Origin: Streptomyces indicus
GTDB taxonomy: Bacteria; Actinomycetota; Actinomycetes; Streptomycetales; Streptomycetaceae
Direction of reading: 5' to 3'
Assembly (NCBI RefSeq): GCF_900100315.1
Contig: NZ_FNFF01000005.1
Span: 248,001 to 312,000, forward strand
Length of the DNA: 64,000 nucleotides
Positions 47,716 to 55,224 of the stretch are shown piece after piece. The notes under the pieces were generated by a model. It was not told the origin of the DNA and ran no database searches. It saw nothing but the letters and a program-made list of their open reading frames with translations. Positions within the stretch are counted from its first letter, which is position 1. Every line of letters begins with the position of its first letter. Made by a program: the position numbers and the translations under genes.

Positions 47716-48933
47716 ATGCCTCGAATCCTGCGACCGCTGACCCGTGCGGTGACCTACACGCGCTGGGTGCATCTGGTCGTGGGTGCGGTGCCCACCGTGA
47801 TCGGGTCGTTCATCGTGGGGGTGCACACGGACTCGGTCGCGAATTGGCTGCTGCTCGGGCTGCTGCCGATCCCGATCGTGGCCGCCGCGGGCCTGGTGCC
47901 GGCGATGCGGCTGGCCGAAGGGCTCCAGGCGCGGCTGATGCTGTTCCCCGGGCGGCATGCGCGGCGGTCCGAGCCCGGCGAGCAGACCTCCGAGCCGGTC
48001 ATCGTGGCCCGCCCTGCGCAGACCTGGCGCGACCGCGGCGTCACGGCCCTGTGGATGGTGCTCCGCCTCGAAGCCGGTACGGCGATGGCCTGGCTGTCCA
48101 TCCAGGCGGGCGCGACGACGCTGTCGTTCGCGGGGGCGATGGTCGGTGACGACCCCGGTGCCGATTCGCTGATCGCGCCGCAGGGCGCGCACTGGGCGCA
48201 TGTCTTCCTCGTCCCGCTGCCGCTGATCGTCCTCGGCTACGTGGCCGCGGGCGCCGGCGCCCTCATGGCCAGGACGGCGCTGCGCCTGCTCGGCCCCTCC
48301 CCCACCGACCGTCTCGCCGCCCTGGAGGAGCGGACCGAGCAGCTGCTCGAACACAACCGGATCGCCCGTGAGTTGCACGACTCGATCGGCCACGCCCTGA
48401 CGGTCGCCGTCGTGCAGGCCGGAGCGGCCCGCGCGGCCAACAGCCCGGCCTTCACGGACCAGGCGCTCGCCGCCATCGAGGACACGGGCCGTGCGGCGCT
48501 CGAAGACCTGGAGCGGGTGCTCAAGGTGCTGCGCGAGCCGGGTGAGCCCGCGCACCGCCGCCCCACGCTCGCCGAGGCCGACCGGCTGCTCGACTCGGCG
48601 CGGGCCTCCGGCGCCAAGGTCGACGCGGAGATCACCGGGCCGGTGGACCGGCTGCCGGGTCCGGTCACGCGCGAGGCGTACCGGATCCTCCAGGAAGCCC
48701 TCACCAACGTGCTGCGGCATGCGGGAGCCGTGCCGGTCTCGGTGCGCATCAGCGCCGACGAGCGCCGACTGCTCCTGACCGTGACCAATCCGCTCGACGG
48801 CAGCTCGCTCGGCGCCGGCAGCGGGTCGGGACTGCGGGGCATCCGCGAGCGGGCCACGCTGCTCGGCGGCCGGGCGAAGGCGGGCCCCGACGACGGCGAG
48901 TGGCGGCTCTCGGTGGATCTCCCGGTCGCCTGA
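47716..48933 (+). CDS. NarL-type sensor histidine kinase
   Basis: A 405-residue membrane kinase: four to five helices in two pairs (17-70 and 108-185), then the HisKA_3 box with phospho-acceptor His221 ('ARELHDSIGHALTV') and HATPase motifs 'EALTNVLRHA' and 'GSGLRGIRERA'. Intramembrane-sensing kinases next to ABC exporters usually detect antimicrobials through the transporter. ATG 47716 is chosen from protein architecture. Its response regulator follows after 34 bases. Confidence 0.94.
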   Translation: MPRILRPLTRAVTYTRWVHLVVGAVPTVIGSFIVGVHTDSVANWLLLGLLPIPIVAAAGLVPAMRLAEGLQARLMLFPGRHARRSEPGEQTSEPVIVARPAQTWRDRGVTALWMVLRLEAGTAMAWLSIQAGATTLSFAGAMVGDDPGADSLIAPQGAHWAHVFLVPLPLIVLGYVAAGAGALMARTALRLLGPSPTDRLAALEERTEQLLEHNRIARELHDSIGHALTVAVVQAGAARAANSPAFTDQALAAIEDTGRAALEDLERVLKVLREPGEPAHRRPTLAEADRLLDSARASGAKVDAEITGPVDRLPGPVTREAYRILQEALTNVLRHAGAVPVSVRISADERRLLLTVTNPLDGSSLGAGSGSGLRGIRERATLLGGRAKAGPDDGEWRLSVDLPVA

Positions 48934-48955
48934 GAGGCCGTGCTCGGGGGTGTTC

Positions 48956-48961
48956 TAGGCT
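48956..48961 (+). promoter_or_regulatory. -10 box of leaderless response regulator gene
   Basis: TAGGCT ends six bases before the ATG at 48968, so the regulator can be expressed apart from the kinase. Confidence 0.5.
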
Positions 48962-48967
48962 GGCCGG

Positions 48968-49618
48968 ATGCCGATCAAGGTGCTGCTCGTCGACGACGAA
49001 CCGCTGGTGCGCGCCGGTCTGCGCGCCGTGCTCGAAGCACAGCCGGACATCGAGGTGGTCGGCGAGGCCGCCGACGGTGCGGCCGTGGTGCCGCTGGTCC
49101 GCTCGCTGCGGCCGGACGTCGTCGCGATGGACGTACGGATGCCGCTGCTCGACGGGATCGAGGCCACCCGCGCGGTGCTCCGTTCCGTGGACGCGCCCCC
49201 GAAGATCGTCGTGGTGACGACCTTCGAGAACGACGAGTACGTGTACGACGCCCTGCGGGCCGGCGCCGACGGCTTCCTCCTCAAGCGCGCACGGCCCGCG
49301 GAGATCGTGCACGCCATCCGCCTGGTCGCGGAGGGCGAGACACTCCTGTTCCCTGCCGCGGTCCGGGCGCTCGCGGCCGAGTACGGCAGTGCTCCCGCGC
49401 GGGCGGCCCTGGAGCGCGCGGCCCTCACCGACCGCGAGGCGGACGTGCTGCGGCTGATGGCGCGCGGCATGTCCAACGCCGAGATCGCCGCCGAGCTCAT
49501 CGTGGGCGCGGAGACCGTGAAGTCCCATGTGAGCGCCGTACTGGCGAAGTTGGGGGCGCGCGACAGGACCCAGGCGGTGATCGCCGCGTACGAGTCGGGG
49601 TTCGTCTCCCCCGGCTGA
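48968..49618 (+). CDS. NarL/LuxR-type response regulator
   Basis: A 216-residue regulator with phospho-acceptor Asp55 ('VVAMDVRMP') and a LuxR HTH ('LTDREADVLRLMARGMSNAE', then 'GAETVKSHVSAVLAKLG'). Partner of the preceding kinase, and probable controller of the divergent ABC operon. Its stop codon is the first base triplet of a 24-bp tandem repeat tract. Confidence 0.95.
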   Translation: MPIKVLLVDDEPLVRAGLRAVLEAQPDIEVVGEAADGAAVVPLVRSLRPDVVAMDVRMPLLDGIEATRAVLRSVDAPPKIVVVTTFENDEYVYDALRAGADGFLLKRARPAEIVHAIRLVAEGETLLFPAAVRALAAEYGSAPARAALERAALTDREADVLRLMARGMSNAEIAAELIVGAETVKSHVSAVLAKLGARDRTQAVIAAYESGFVSPG

Positions 49619-49712
49619 GCTCGGTTCCGGTGCCGCGCGCGAGTTCGGTTCCGGTGCGGCACGCGAGCTCGGTTCCGGTGCCGCGCGCGAGCCCAGTGCC
49701 GGCGCCGCCCGC
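49617..49712. repeat. Four 24-bp tandem repeats starting at the stop codon
   Basis: Units 49617-49640, 49641-49664, 49665-49688 and 49689-49712 follow GAGCTCGGTTCCGGTGCCGC plus GCGC; units 1 and 3 are identical. The TGA of the response regulator overlaps the first unit. Confidence 0.9.
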
Positions 49713-49866
49713 AGCGTCCGCGCATCCCGCCCGTACGGGCAACAAACGGACTGATCGGCTCCGCAAGAGTCCCCGGACCACGGGCTGGGGCTCCCGGCAC
49801 TCGCCGTGGCCAGGGCCCGGCGAGTACGATCCGGCCAGGCAGGTCGCAGAGCAGGAAGGACGTACG

Positions 49867-51021
49867 TTGAGCCGGTTGACCGGCGGGGATCCCTCGCTGC
49901 TACGACGGATCAACTCGGCCGTGGTGCTGCACGCTCTGCAGGGCGCCGACTCCGCCACCCTCACCGAGATCACCCGCGTCACGGGCCTGTCCAGGCCGAC
50001 GGTGGAGGGTGTGGTCGAGGGCCTCATCGAGGCCGGGCTCGTCGTCGAGGCTCCGGTCGAGGAGGGTGCCGCACGGCGCCAGGGCCGGCCCGCCCGCCGC
50101 TTCCGCTTCCGCGCGGAGGCCGGGCATCTGCTCGGCCTGGAGATCGGTCCGCACCGCGTCGCGGCCGTCCTGTCCGACCTGGACGGGAAGGTGCTGGGCG
50201 CGGGCCAGAAGGAGGTCGACGAGACCGCGTCGAGCGACGAGCGCCTGGAGCGGCTGCGCACCTGCGTGGCGGAGCTGCTGCGCCGGGCGGGGATCGCCCG
50301 CGGCTCGCTGCGCGCGGTCGGTGTCGGCAGCCCCGGGATCGTCGAGGCGGACGGCACGGTACGCCTGGGCACCGCCCTGCCGGGCTGGACGGGCCTGCCG
50401 CTCGGCGAACGCCTGCGCCGCTCGTTCAAGTGCCCGGTCCTGGTGGAGAACGACGCCAATGCGGCCGCCGTCGCCGAGCACTGGAAGGGCGTGGCCCGCG
50501 ACTCCGACGACGTGGTGTTCGTGCTCGCCGGCCTGAGTCCCGGTGCGGGTTCGCTCATCGGCGGCCGGCTGCACCGCGGATACGGGGGCGCCGCGGGTGA
50601 GATCGGCGCGCTGCACCTGCTCGGCCGCGAGGTCACGCCCGAGACGCTCCTGTCGACCACGGACGAGCCGCTGCACCCTCTCGACGAGCAGGCGGTCACC
50701 GAGGTGTTCCGGCATGCTCGCGAGGGCGACGTCGGTGCGAAGGCGGCCGTGGAGCGCTACACCCAGCGCCTGGTGCACGACGTGGCGGCGCTGGTGCTCG
50801 CGCTCGACCCCGAACTGGTCGTGATCGGCGGCTGGGCGGCGGGCCTGGACGACGTACTGGAGCCGCTGCGCCGGGAGTTGACGCGTTTCTGTCTGCGTCC
50901 GCCGCGCGTGGAGCTGTCGATGCTCGGCGAGGCCGCGGTGGCGACGGGTGCGCTGCGGCTGGCGCTCGACCATGTCGAGGGTGAGCTGTTCGCGGTCGAG
51001 GGGACCGTCACCGGCCGCTGA
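49867..51021 (+). CDS. ROK-family transcriptional regulator
   Basis: A 384-residue protein: N-terminal winged HTH ('LLRRINSAVVLHALQGADSA', 'LTEITRVTGLSRPTVEGVVE', about 9-70) and a C-terminal ROK sugar-kinase-like domain ('VLVENDANAAAVAEHWKG', 'GYGGAAGEIGALHLL'). The zinc motif C-x-C-G-x-x-G-C-x-E of true ROK proteins is absent, so it is probably a pure regulator sensing a sugar or derivative. TTG start is chosen because AGGAAGG stands 6-12 bases upstream. No sugar transporter is adjacent. Confidence 0.92.
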   Translation: MSRLTGGDPSLLRRINSAVVLHALQGADSATLTEITRVTGLSRPTVEGVVEGLIEAGLVVEAPVEEGAARRQGRPARRFRFRAEAGHLLGLEIGPHRVAAVLSDLDGKVLGAGQKEVDETASSDERLERLRTCVAELLRRAGIARGSLRAVGVGSPGIVEADGTVRLGTALPGWTGLPLGERLRRSFKCPVLVENDANAAAVAEHWKGVARDSDDVVFVLAGLSPGAGSLIGGRLHRGYGGAAGEIGALHLLGREVTPETLLSTTDEPLHPLDEQAVTEVFRHAREGDVGAKAAVERYTQRLVHDVAALVLALDPELVVIGGWAAGLDDVLEPLRRELTRFCLRPPRVELSMLGEAAVATGALRLALDHVEGELFAVEGTVTGR

Positions 51022-51223
51022 GGCCACAGGCCCTCCGGGGCGCGCACGCACCACCCGAACACCCCGCGCCATGCGGAGCCGGCACACACGGGCCGCCCCG
51101 AGCCCACCGCCCCGCCGCGGAGGGGGACGGCGGGCCGGGTCCGTGGGGGGACGTGGGCCGGGGCGGGGTCGGTGAACGGCGGCTCGGCGGAAGGGTCCGT
51201 GCCGGTTCAAAGGCTGCGGCGCG

Positions 51224-51982
51224 TCAGGACGCCTTGCGCTCGTCCCCGGAGTGGAACTCCACGTCGCCGCCGAACGTGAGGCGGCAGGTGTCGGCGCGGT
51301 ACGTGGCCACCGACACCGCGGCGGTGCGGCCGTCGGGGCCGAAGTAGCGGGTCGTCACGAGAAGCACCGGGGCGCCGGGGAGCCGGTCGAGCTGCTTGGC
51401 GTCGTCGGCGCGCGCGGAGCCGAGCTCGACCGCACGGTCCTCGCCCTCGAAGCCGAGGCGCTGAAGCTCGCGTAGGACGGCGCGGGCGCGGGTGGCCCCG
51501 TCGGGGATGTCTATGGCCGACAGGTCCGGAACGGACGCGGCCGGTACGTACAACAGGTCGGCGGCGACGGGCTGTCCGCTGTACATCCGCGAGCGGCGCA
51601 GGACGTGGACCGGCTCGTCGAGGCCGGCGCCGAGCAGGTCGGCGACGGCAGCGGGCGGGATCTCCTGCGTGCAGTCCATGGCCTGCCAGGCGTCGCCGGA
51701 GCTGCCCGGCCAGCCATTGCCCGCGGCTCCCACGGCCACGCCCATACGGGGCGGTGCGACGGTGGTGCCGACGCCGCGGCGGCGCTGAAGGCGTCCTTCG
51801 AGCTCGAGCTGCTCGAGGGCCTGGCGCAGGGTGGCACGGGCGACGCCGAATCGGGCGGCGAGCTCACGCTCGTTGGGCAGGATCTCGCCCACCGCGAACT
51901 CGGAGTCGAGCGCCTCGCCGATCACTTGCTTGAGGTGCCAGTACTTCGTCTCCGGCACCGTCTCCAGCTGCGTGGTCCCCAC
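51224..51982 (-). CDS. GntR/HutC-family transcriptional regulator
   Basis: A 252-residue regulator: N-terminal winged HTH ('KYWHLKQVIGEALDSEFAVG', 'ELAARFGVARATLRQALEQL', 12-80) and a C-terminal UTRA effector domain ('DEPVHVLRRSRMYSGQPVA', 'PGAPVLLVTTRYFGPDGR'). This is the HutC/DasR class, which bind sugar phosphates or amino acids. Start is GTG with GGAGGACAGG upstream. About 110 bases upstream lies a DasR-like operator (52094-52107). Distinct from DasR itself by sequence. Confidence 0.92.
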   Translation of the reverse strand: MGTTQLETVPETKYWHLKQVIGEALDSEFAVGEILPNERELAARFGVARATLRQALEQLELEGRLQRRRGVGTTVAPPRMGVAVGAAGNGWPGSSGDAWQAMDCTQEIPPAAVADLLGAGLDEPVHVLRRSRMYSGQPVAADLLYVPAASVPDLSAIDIPDGATRARAVLRELQRLGFEGEDRAVELGSARADDAKQLDRLPGAPVLLVTTRYFGPDGRTAAVSVATYRADTCRLTFGGDVEFHSGDERKAS

Positions 51983-52093
51983 CCTGTCCTCCGCATTCGC
52001 CCTGGCGTAAATGCCCAGCCACTGGCGGCTTTTACGTGCCCTTGTTTATTAAAGGTTCCTGCACTATCCGCGACGATAGGGCTGCGCCCACCC

Positions 52094-52107
52094 TTGGTCA
52101 AGACCAA
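52094..52107. promoter_or_regulatory. dre-like GntR operator
   Basis: TTGGTCAAGACCAA is a palindrome matching the DasR-responsive element core TGGTCTAGACCA at 11 of 12 positions. It lies upstream of the gntR-like gene, so it may be bound by DasR or by this regulator itself. Confidence 0.6.
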
Positions 52108-52219
52108 TCCTCTCTCCGTTACAGAGCGCAGCGCTCCGCTCTCATGAGGTGTTCACGCGCTTGTCGCACGCGCGTCGCGGTCGCCTCGGCGGTGGGTCAC
52201 ATTTCCGCTCGCCTCATGA

Positions 52220-52251
52220 CAAAGCCTCCGCAGGGACGCGCGGAGGCTTTG
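52220..52251 (-). terminator. Terminator after the sigma-factor gene
   Basis: CAAAGCCTCCGC (52220-52231) pairs perfectly with GCGGAGGCTTTG (52240-52251), 8-base loop, 43 bases beyond the minus-strand sigma-factor stop. Confidence 0.85.
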
Positions 52252-52293
52252 CGAGAAAGGGGACTTGAGGCCCGTACGGGAAATTCCCGGCAA

Positions 52294-53190
52294 TCAGGCC
52301 TTGCGGTCCGCGGCGAGGGATTCCAGCTTGTCCGGATTGCGCACCACGTACACGTTCTGGACGAGGCCGTCGGCGATGTCGAGCTGCATGAAGACGTCCA
52401 CGCGGCCGTCGACGAACCCCAACAGGGCGGGGCCGCCGTTGAGTTCGACGATGCGGAACTCGTCGAGGACGTCGCCGGTCTGCCCGGCCACGCCGACCAG
52501 GAAGCGGCCGACCTTGTCCGCGCTGTGCAGGACGCGCAGCGGGGCCTTGGACTTGCCGCCGCTGTCGCCGACGAGCTGTGCGTCCGAAGCGAGCATGCCG
52601 ACCAGGCCTTCCAGGTCGCCGGCGCCCGCGGCGGCGAGGAACCGCTCGGTCAGCGCCCGCCGTTCGACCGGGTCCACGTCGTAGCGCGGCTTGCGTTCGT
52701 CCACATGCTTGCGGGCCCGCCCGGCGAGCTGGCGCACCGCGGCCTCGGAGCGGTCCAGGGTCTCGGCGATCTGCGCGAACGGGAAGCCGAAGGCCTCGCG
52801 CAGCACGAACACCGCGCGCTCCAGGGGCGAGAGCGACTCCAGGACCACGAGCACCGCGAGGGAGACGGAGTCGGCGAGCACGGCCTGCTCGGCGGTGTCG
52901 GGCACCTGGTCGCCGAACTCCGTGAACACCGGCTCCGGGAGCCACGGGCCCACGTAGGTCTCGCGCCGCGACTGCACCTGCCGCAGCCGGTCGATGGCCA
53001 GCCGTGTCGTGATCCGTACGAGGTAGGCGCGCGCGTCCTTGACGTCGGCGCGGTCCGCGGCCGACCAGCGCAGCCAGGCCTCCTGGACCACGTCCTCGGA
53101 GTCCGCGACGCGGCCGAGCATGCGGTAGGCGACGCCGGTCAGGACCGGGCGCTGGGCTTCGAATTCGTCCACGAGAGTGTCGGTCGGCAC
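52294..53190 (-). CDS. ECF41-type RNA polymerase sigma factor (SigJ-like)
   Basis: A 298-residue sigma factor: region 2 ('LTGVAYRMLGRVADSEDVVQ', 'EAWLRWS'), region 4 ('LSPLERAVFVLREAFGFPFA', 'ETLDRSEAAVRQLAGRARKH') and a C-terminal SnoaL-like extension of about 110 residues ('ALTERFLAAAGAGDLEGLVG' on). This is the ECF41/SigJ layout, in which the C-terminal domain, not a separate anti-sigma factor, controls activity. The start is uncertain: GTG 53190 has GGGAGG directly against it; GTG 53172 is the alternative. Divergent from the hydrolase gene at 53351. Confidence 0.9.
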   Translation of the reverse strand: MPTDTLVDEFEAQRPVLTGVAYRMLGRVADSEDVVQEAWLRWSAADRADVKDARAYLVRITTRLAIDRLRQVQSRRETYVGPWLPEPVFTEFGDQVPDTAEQAVLADSVSLAVLVVLESLSPLERAVFVLREAFGFPFAQIAETLDRSEAAVRQLAGRARKHVDERKPRYDVDPVERRALTERFLAAAGAGDLEGLVGMLASDAQLVGDSGGKSKAPLRVLHSADKVGRFLVGVAGQTGDVLDEFRIVELNGGPALLGFVDGRVDVFMQLDIADGLVQNVYVVRNPDKLESLAADRKA

Positions 53191-53244
53191 CCTCCCATCC
53201 CACCCGACGCCCCGCCCCGTGTCCAGCCGGGCCCAACAGGGGGT

Positions 53245-53256
53245 TACCGAACGGTA
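53245..53256. promoter_or_regulatory. Inverted repeat between sigma factor and hydrolase genes
   Basis: TACCG and CGGTA flank AA in the 160-base divergent gap. It could be an operator for either gene. Confidence 0.35.
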
Positions 53257-53350
53257 GTTGTTGCTGACAGTATGTCTACGAGTCATCCAGGAGGCTTCGG
53301 CCGCTGTACGCGCCCGGGCCGCGCAGTGTTGTCCACCGACGAGGAGCAGC

Positions 53351-54193
53351 ATGTCCGCCACCGTCACCTTCAGCGTCGACACCGCACAGGGACCCCGGGA
53401 CGTGAGCGTCGTCCACCGGCGGGCCGGTTCGGGGGATCCGGTGCTCCTGCTGCACGGCATCGGCCACCATCACCAGGCCTGGGACCCGGTGTTCTCGATC
53501 CTCGCGGCCGAGCGCGACGTGATCGCCGTGGACCTGCCCGGCTTCGGTGCCTCGCCCGCGCTGCCGGACGGGTTCGCGTACGACCTGGCCGGTTTCGTTC
53601 CCGTGCTCGGGGCGCTGTGCGCGGCGCTCGACATCGAGCGGCCGCACGTCGTGGGCAATTCTCTCGGCGGTCTGCTGGCGCTGGAGATGGGCCGCGAGAA
53701 GCTCGTACGGACCGTCACCGCGCTGTCCCCGGCCGGGTTCTGGACCCAGGCCGAGCGGCGCTACGCCTTCGGCACGCTGCTCGCCATGCACCGCGGCGCC
53801 TCGCTGTTGCCGCGCCCGGCGATCGAGCGCATGTCGCGGTCCGCGGCCGGGCGTACGGCGCTGACCAGCACCATCTACGCGCGGCCCTGGCGCCGTTCAC
53901 CGGAGGCCGTGGTCGCCGAGACCCTCGCCCTGCGCGAGTCCACCGGCTTCCACGAGACGCTGGCCGCGGGCCGCACCGTCCAGCTCCGGGACGCCTTCGC
54001 GATGGACACGGACGCCGTGCCCGTCACCGTCGCCTGGGGCACCCGCGACCGGCTGCTCCTGCGCCGCCAGGGGGTGCGCGCCAAGCACACGCTGCCCGGG
54101 GCCCGGCTGGTCCGGCTGCCCGGATGCGGCCACGTGCCCATGAACGACGACCCGGCCCTCGTCGCCCGCGTCATCCTCGACGCCACCGCCTGA
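53351..54193 (+). CDS. Alpha/beta-fold hydrolase
   Basis: A 280-residue hydrolase: oxyanion-hole segment 'LLLHGIGHHHQAWDPV', nucleophile elbow 'HVVGNSLGGLLALEM' (Ser), acid in 'VAWGTRDRLLL' and catalytic His in 'PGCGHVPMNDDP'. Substrate unknown; it may be an esterase, haloperoxidase-like or lactonase enzyme. GACGAGGAG precedes the ATG. Its 3' end overlaps the antisense tail of the EamA gene. Confidence 0.93.
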   Translation: MSATVTFSVDTAQGPRDVSVVHRRAGSGDPVLLLHGIGHHHQAWDPVFSILAAERDVIAVDLPGFGASPALPDGFAYDLAGFVPVLGALCAALDIERPHVVGNSLGGLLALEMGREKLVRTVTALSPAGFWTQAERRYAFGTLLAMHRGASLLPRPAIERMSRSAAGRTALTSTIYARPWRRSPEAVVAETLALRESTGFHETLAAGRTVQLRDAFAMDTDAVPVTVAWGTRDRLLLRRQGVRAKHTLPGARLVRLPGCGHVPMNDDPALVARVILDATA

Positions 54194-55177
54194 GGCGGCC
54201 GAGCGGCCCGCGGATCCTGCGGGCCGCTTCCTCAACACCCCTGATCCCAGGGCGACTCCGAGCCCGACCAGGACGCTGCCGGCCGCCTGCGCCGCCCCGT
54301 ACTGGCCGGTGCCGACCAGCGGCGCGGTGGCCGCGGCGGCCACCGGGATGAGACCGGAGAACAGGGTGGCCCGCTCGGCGCCGATCCGCTGCATGCCCGC
54401 GTACCAGCAGACGAAGCCGACCACGGTGACGACCACCGCCTGCCAGAGCAGCGCGGCTCCCTCGGTCGCGGTCGGTACGCGCAGGGCGTGCGTGCCCTGT
54501 GTCATGAGGCCGATCGCGAGGGACTCGATGGCCGCGATCCCGCAGACGGTGGCGGACAGGAGCTTCGGGCCGAGCGGGCGCACGAGCGGCACGGCGAGCA
54601 CGGCGAAGCCCACCTCGCCGAGCAGGGCGCACACGGAGAAGGCGAGCCCCGCGGCGTCGGTGCGCCCCCAGCCCTGCACGGTCAGGGCCCCGGCGGCGAC
54701 CAGGAGCGCGCCGTACAGGACGGGCCGGGTGGGCCTGCGGGAGGCGAGCAGCGGGACGAGGACGGCGACGACCACCGGCGCGCAGCCCACGAGGACGCCG
54801 GGCACGGCGGGTTCGGCGGTCCGCTCGGCGAACAGCACCGCGAGATTGAAGCCGACCATCCCGACGGCCGCGAGCACGGCGAGCCGTCCCCACTGCCGGC
54901 GCGACAGCCTGCGCAGGGGTGCCAGTGCGCCTCGCCCCAGGAAGGGCAGGAGCAGCAGACAGGCGAGCCCGTAGCGCAGGAACTGCCCGCCGGCGTACGG
55001 GTAGTCGCCGAGCACGCTGTTCGCGGTGAACGAGGCGCCGACGAGGCAGCAGGCAAAGGCGGCGAGCAGGGATCCGCGTGCGGCGGTACGGCGTGGGAGG
55101 CGGGCACCTGGCGAAGGTGCGGGGGCGGCGGGGGCGGTGCCTTCAGCGGGCGCGGCCGTGGAGTTCGTGTGGGGCAT
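53897..55177 (-). CDS. EamA-family (DMT) transporter with antisense 3' overlap
   Basis: A 426-residue frame whose residues about 30-320 are a ten-helix drug/metabolite transporter ('SLLAAFACCLVGASFTANSV', 'AERTAEPAVPGVLVGC', 'GAERATLFSGLIPVAAAAT'). EamA proteins usually end near here. The last 100 residues are Gly/Asp/His-rich, read antisense through the hydrolase gene, and look non-functional; a hairpin (54203-54227) sits where the gene would normally end. The true product may be 426 residues, or a recent loss of the stop extended it. A -10 box seven bases before the ATG suggests leaderless translation. Divergent from the MocR regulator. Confidence 0.8.
   Translation of the reverse strand: MPHTNSTAAPAEGTAPAAPAPSPGARLPRRTAARGSLLAAFACCLVGASFTANSVLGDYPYAGGQFLRYGLACLLLLPFLGRGALAPLRRLSRRQWGRLAVLAAVGMVGFNLAVLFAERTAEPAVPGVLVGCAPVVVAVLVPLLASRRPTRPVLYGALLVAAGALTVQGWGRTDAAGLAFSVCALLGEVGFAVLAVPLVRPLGPKLLSATVCGIAAIESLAIGLMTQGTHALRVPTATEGAALLWQAVVVTVVGFVCWYAGMQRIGAERATLFSGLIPVAAAATAPLVGTGQYGAAQAAGSVLVGLGVALGSGVLRKRPAGSAGRSAASGGGVEDDAGDEGRVVVHGHVAASGQPDQPGPGQRVLGAHPLAAQEQPVAGAPGDGDGHGVRVHREGVPELDGAARGQRLVEAGGLAQGEGLGDHGLR
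54203..54227. terminator. Hairpin between hydrolase stop and EamA transporter body
   Basis: GCGGCCCGC and GCGGGCCGC pair perfectly (9 bp) across GGATCCT, 10 bases after the hydrolase stop and within the extended EamA frame. It probably terminates the hydrolase transcript and perhaps the EamA transcript. Confidence 0.65.
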
Positions 55178-55184
55178 ACCGGCA

Positions 55185-55190
55185 ACGCTA
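55185..55190 (-). promoter_or_regulatory. -10 box of leaderless EamA gene
   Basis: TAGCGT on the minus strand ends seven bases before the ATG at 55177. Confidence 0.5.
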
Positions 55191-55210
55191 GGAATCCCGG
55201 CGGTCCGCAT

Positions 55211-55216
55211 TAAGGT
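55211..55216 (+). promoter_or_regulatory. -10 box of leaderless mocR-like gene
   Basis: TAAGGT ends eight bases before the ATG at 55225; it is back-to-back with the EamA promoter, leaving 47 bases between start codons. Confidence 0.5.
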
Positions 55217-55224
55217 CCACTTCC

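Noticed and set aside
53190..53460. Extension of the sigma factor to 53460
   Set aside because: It would cover the divergent promoter region and the hydrolase start, and has no sigma-factor similarity.
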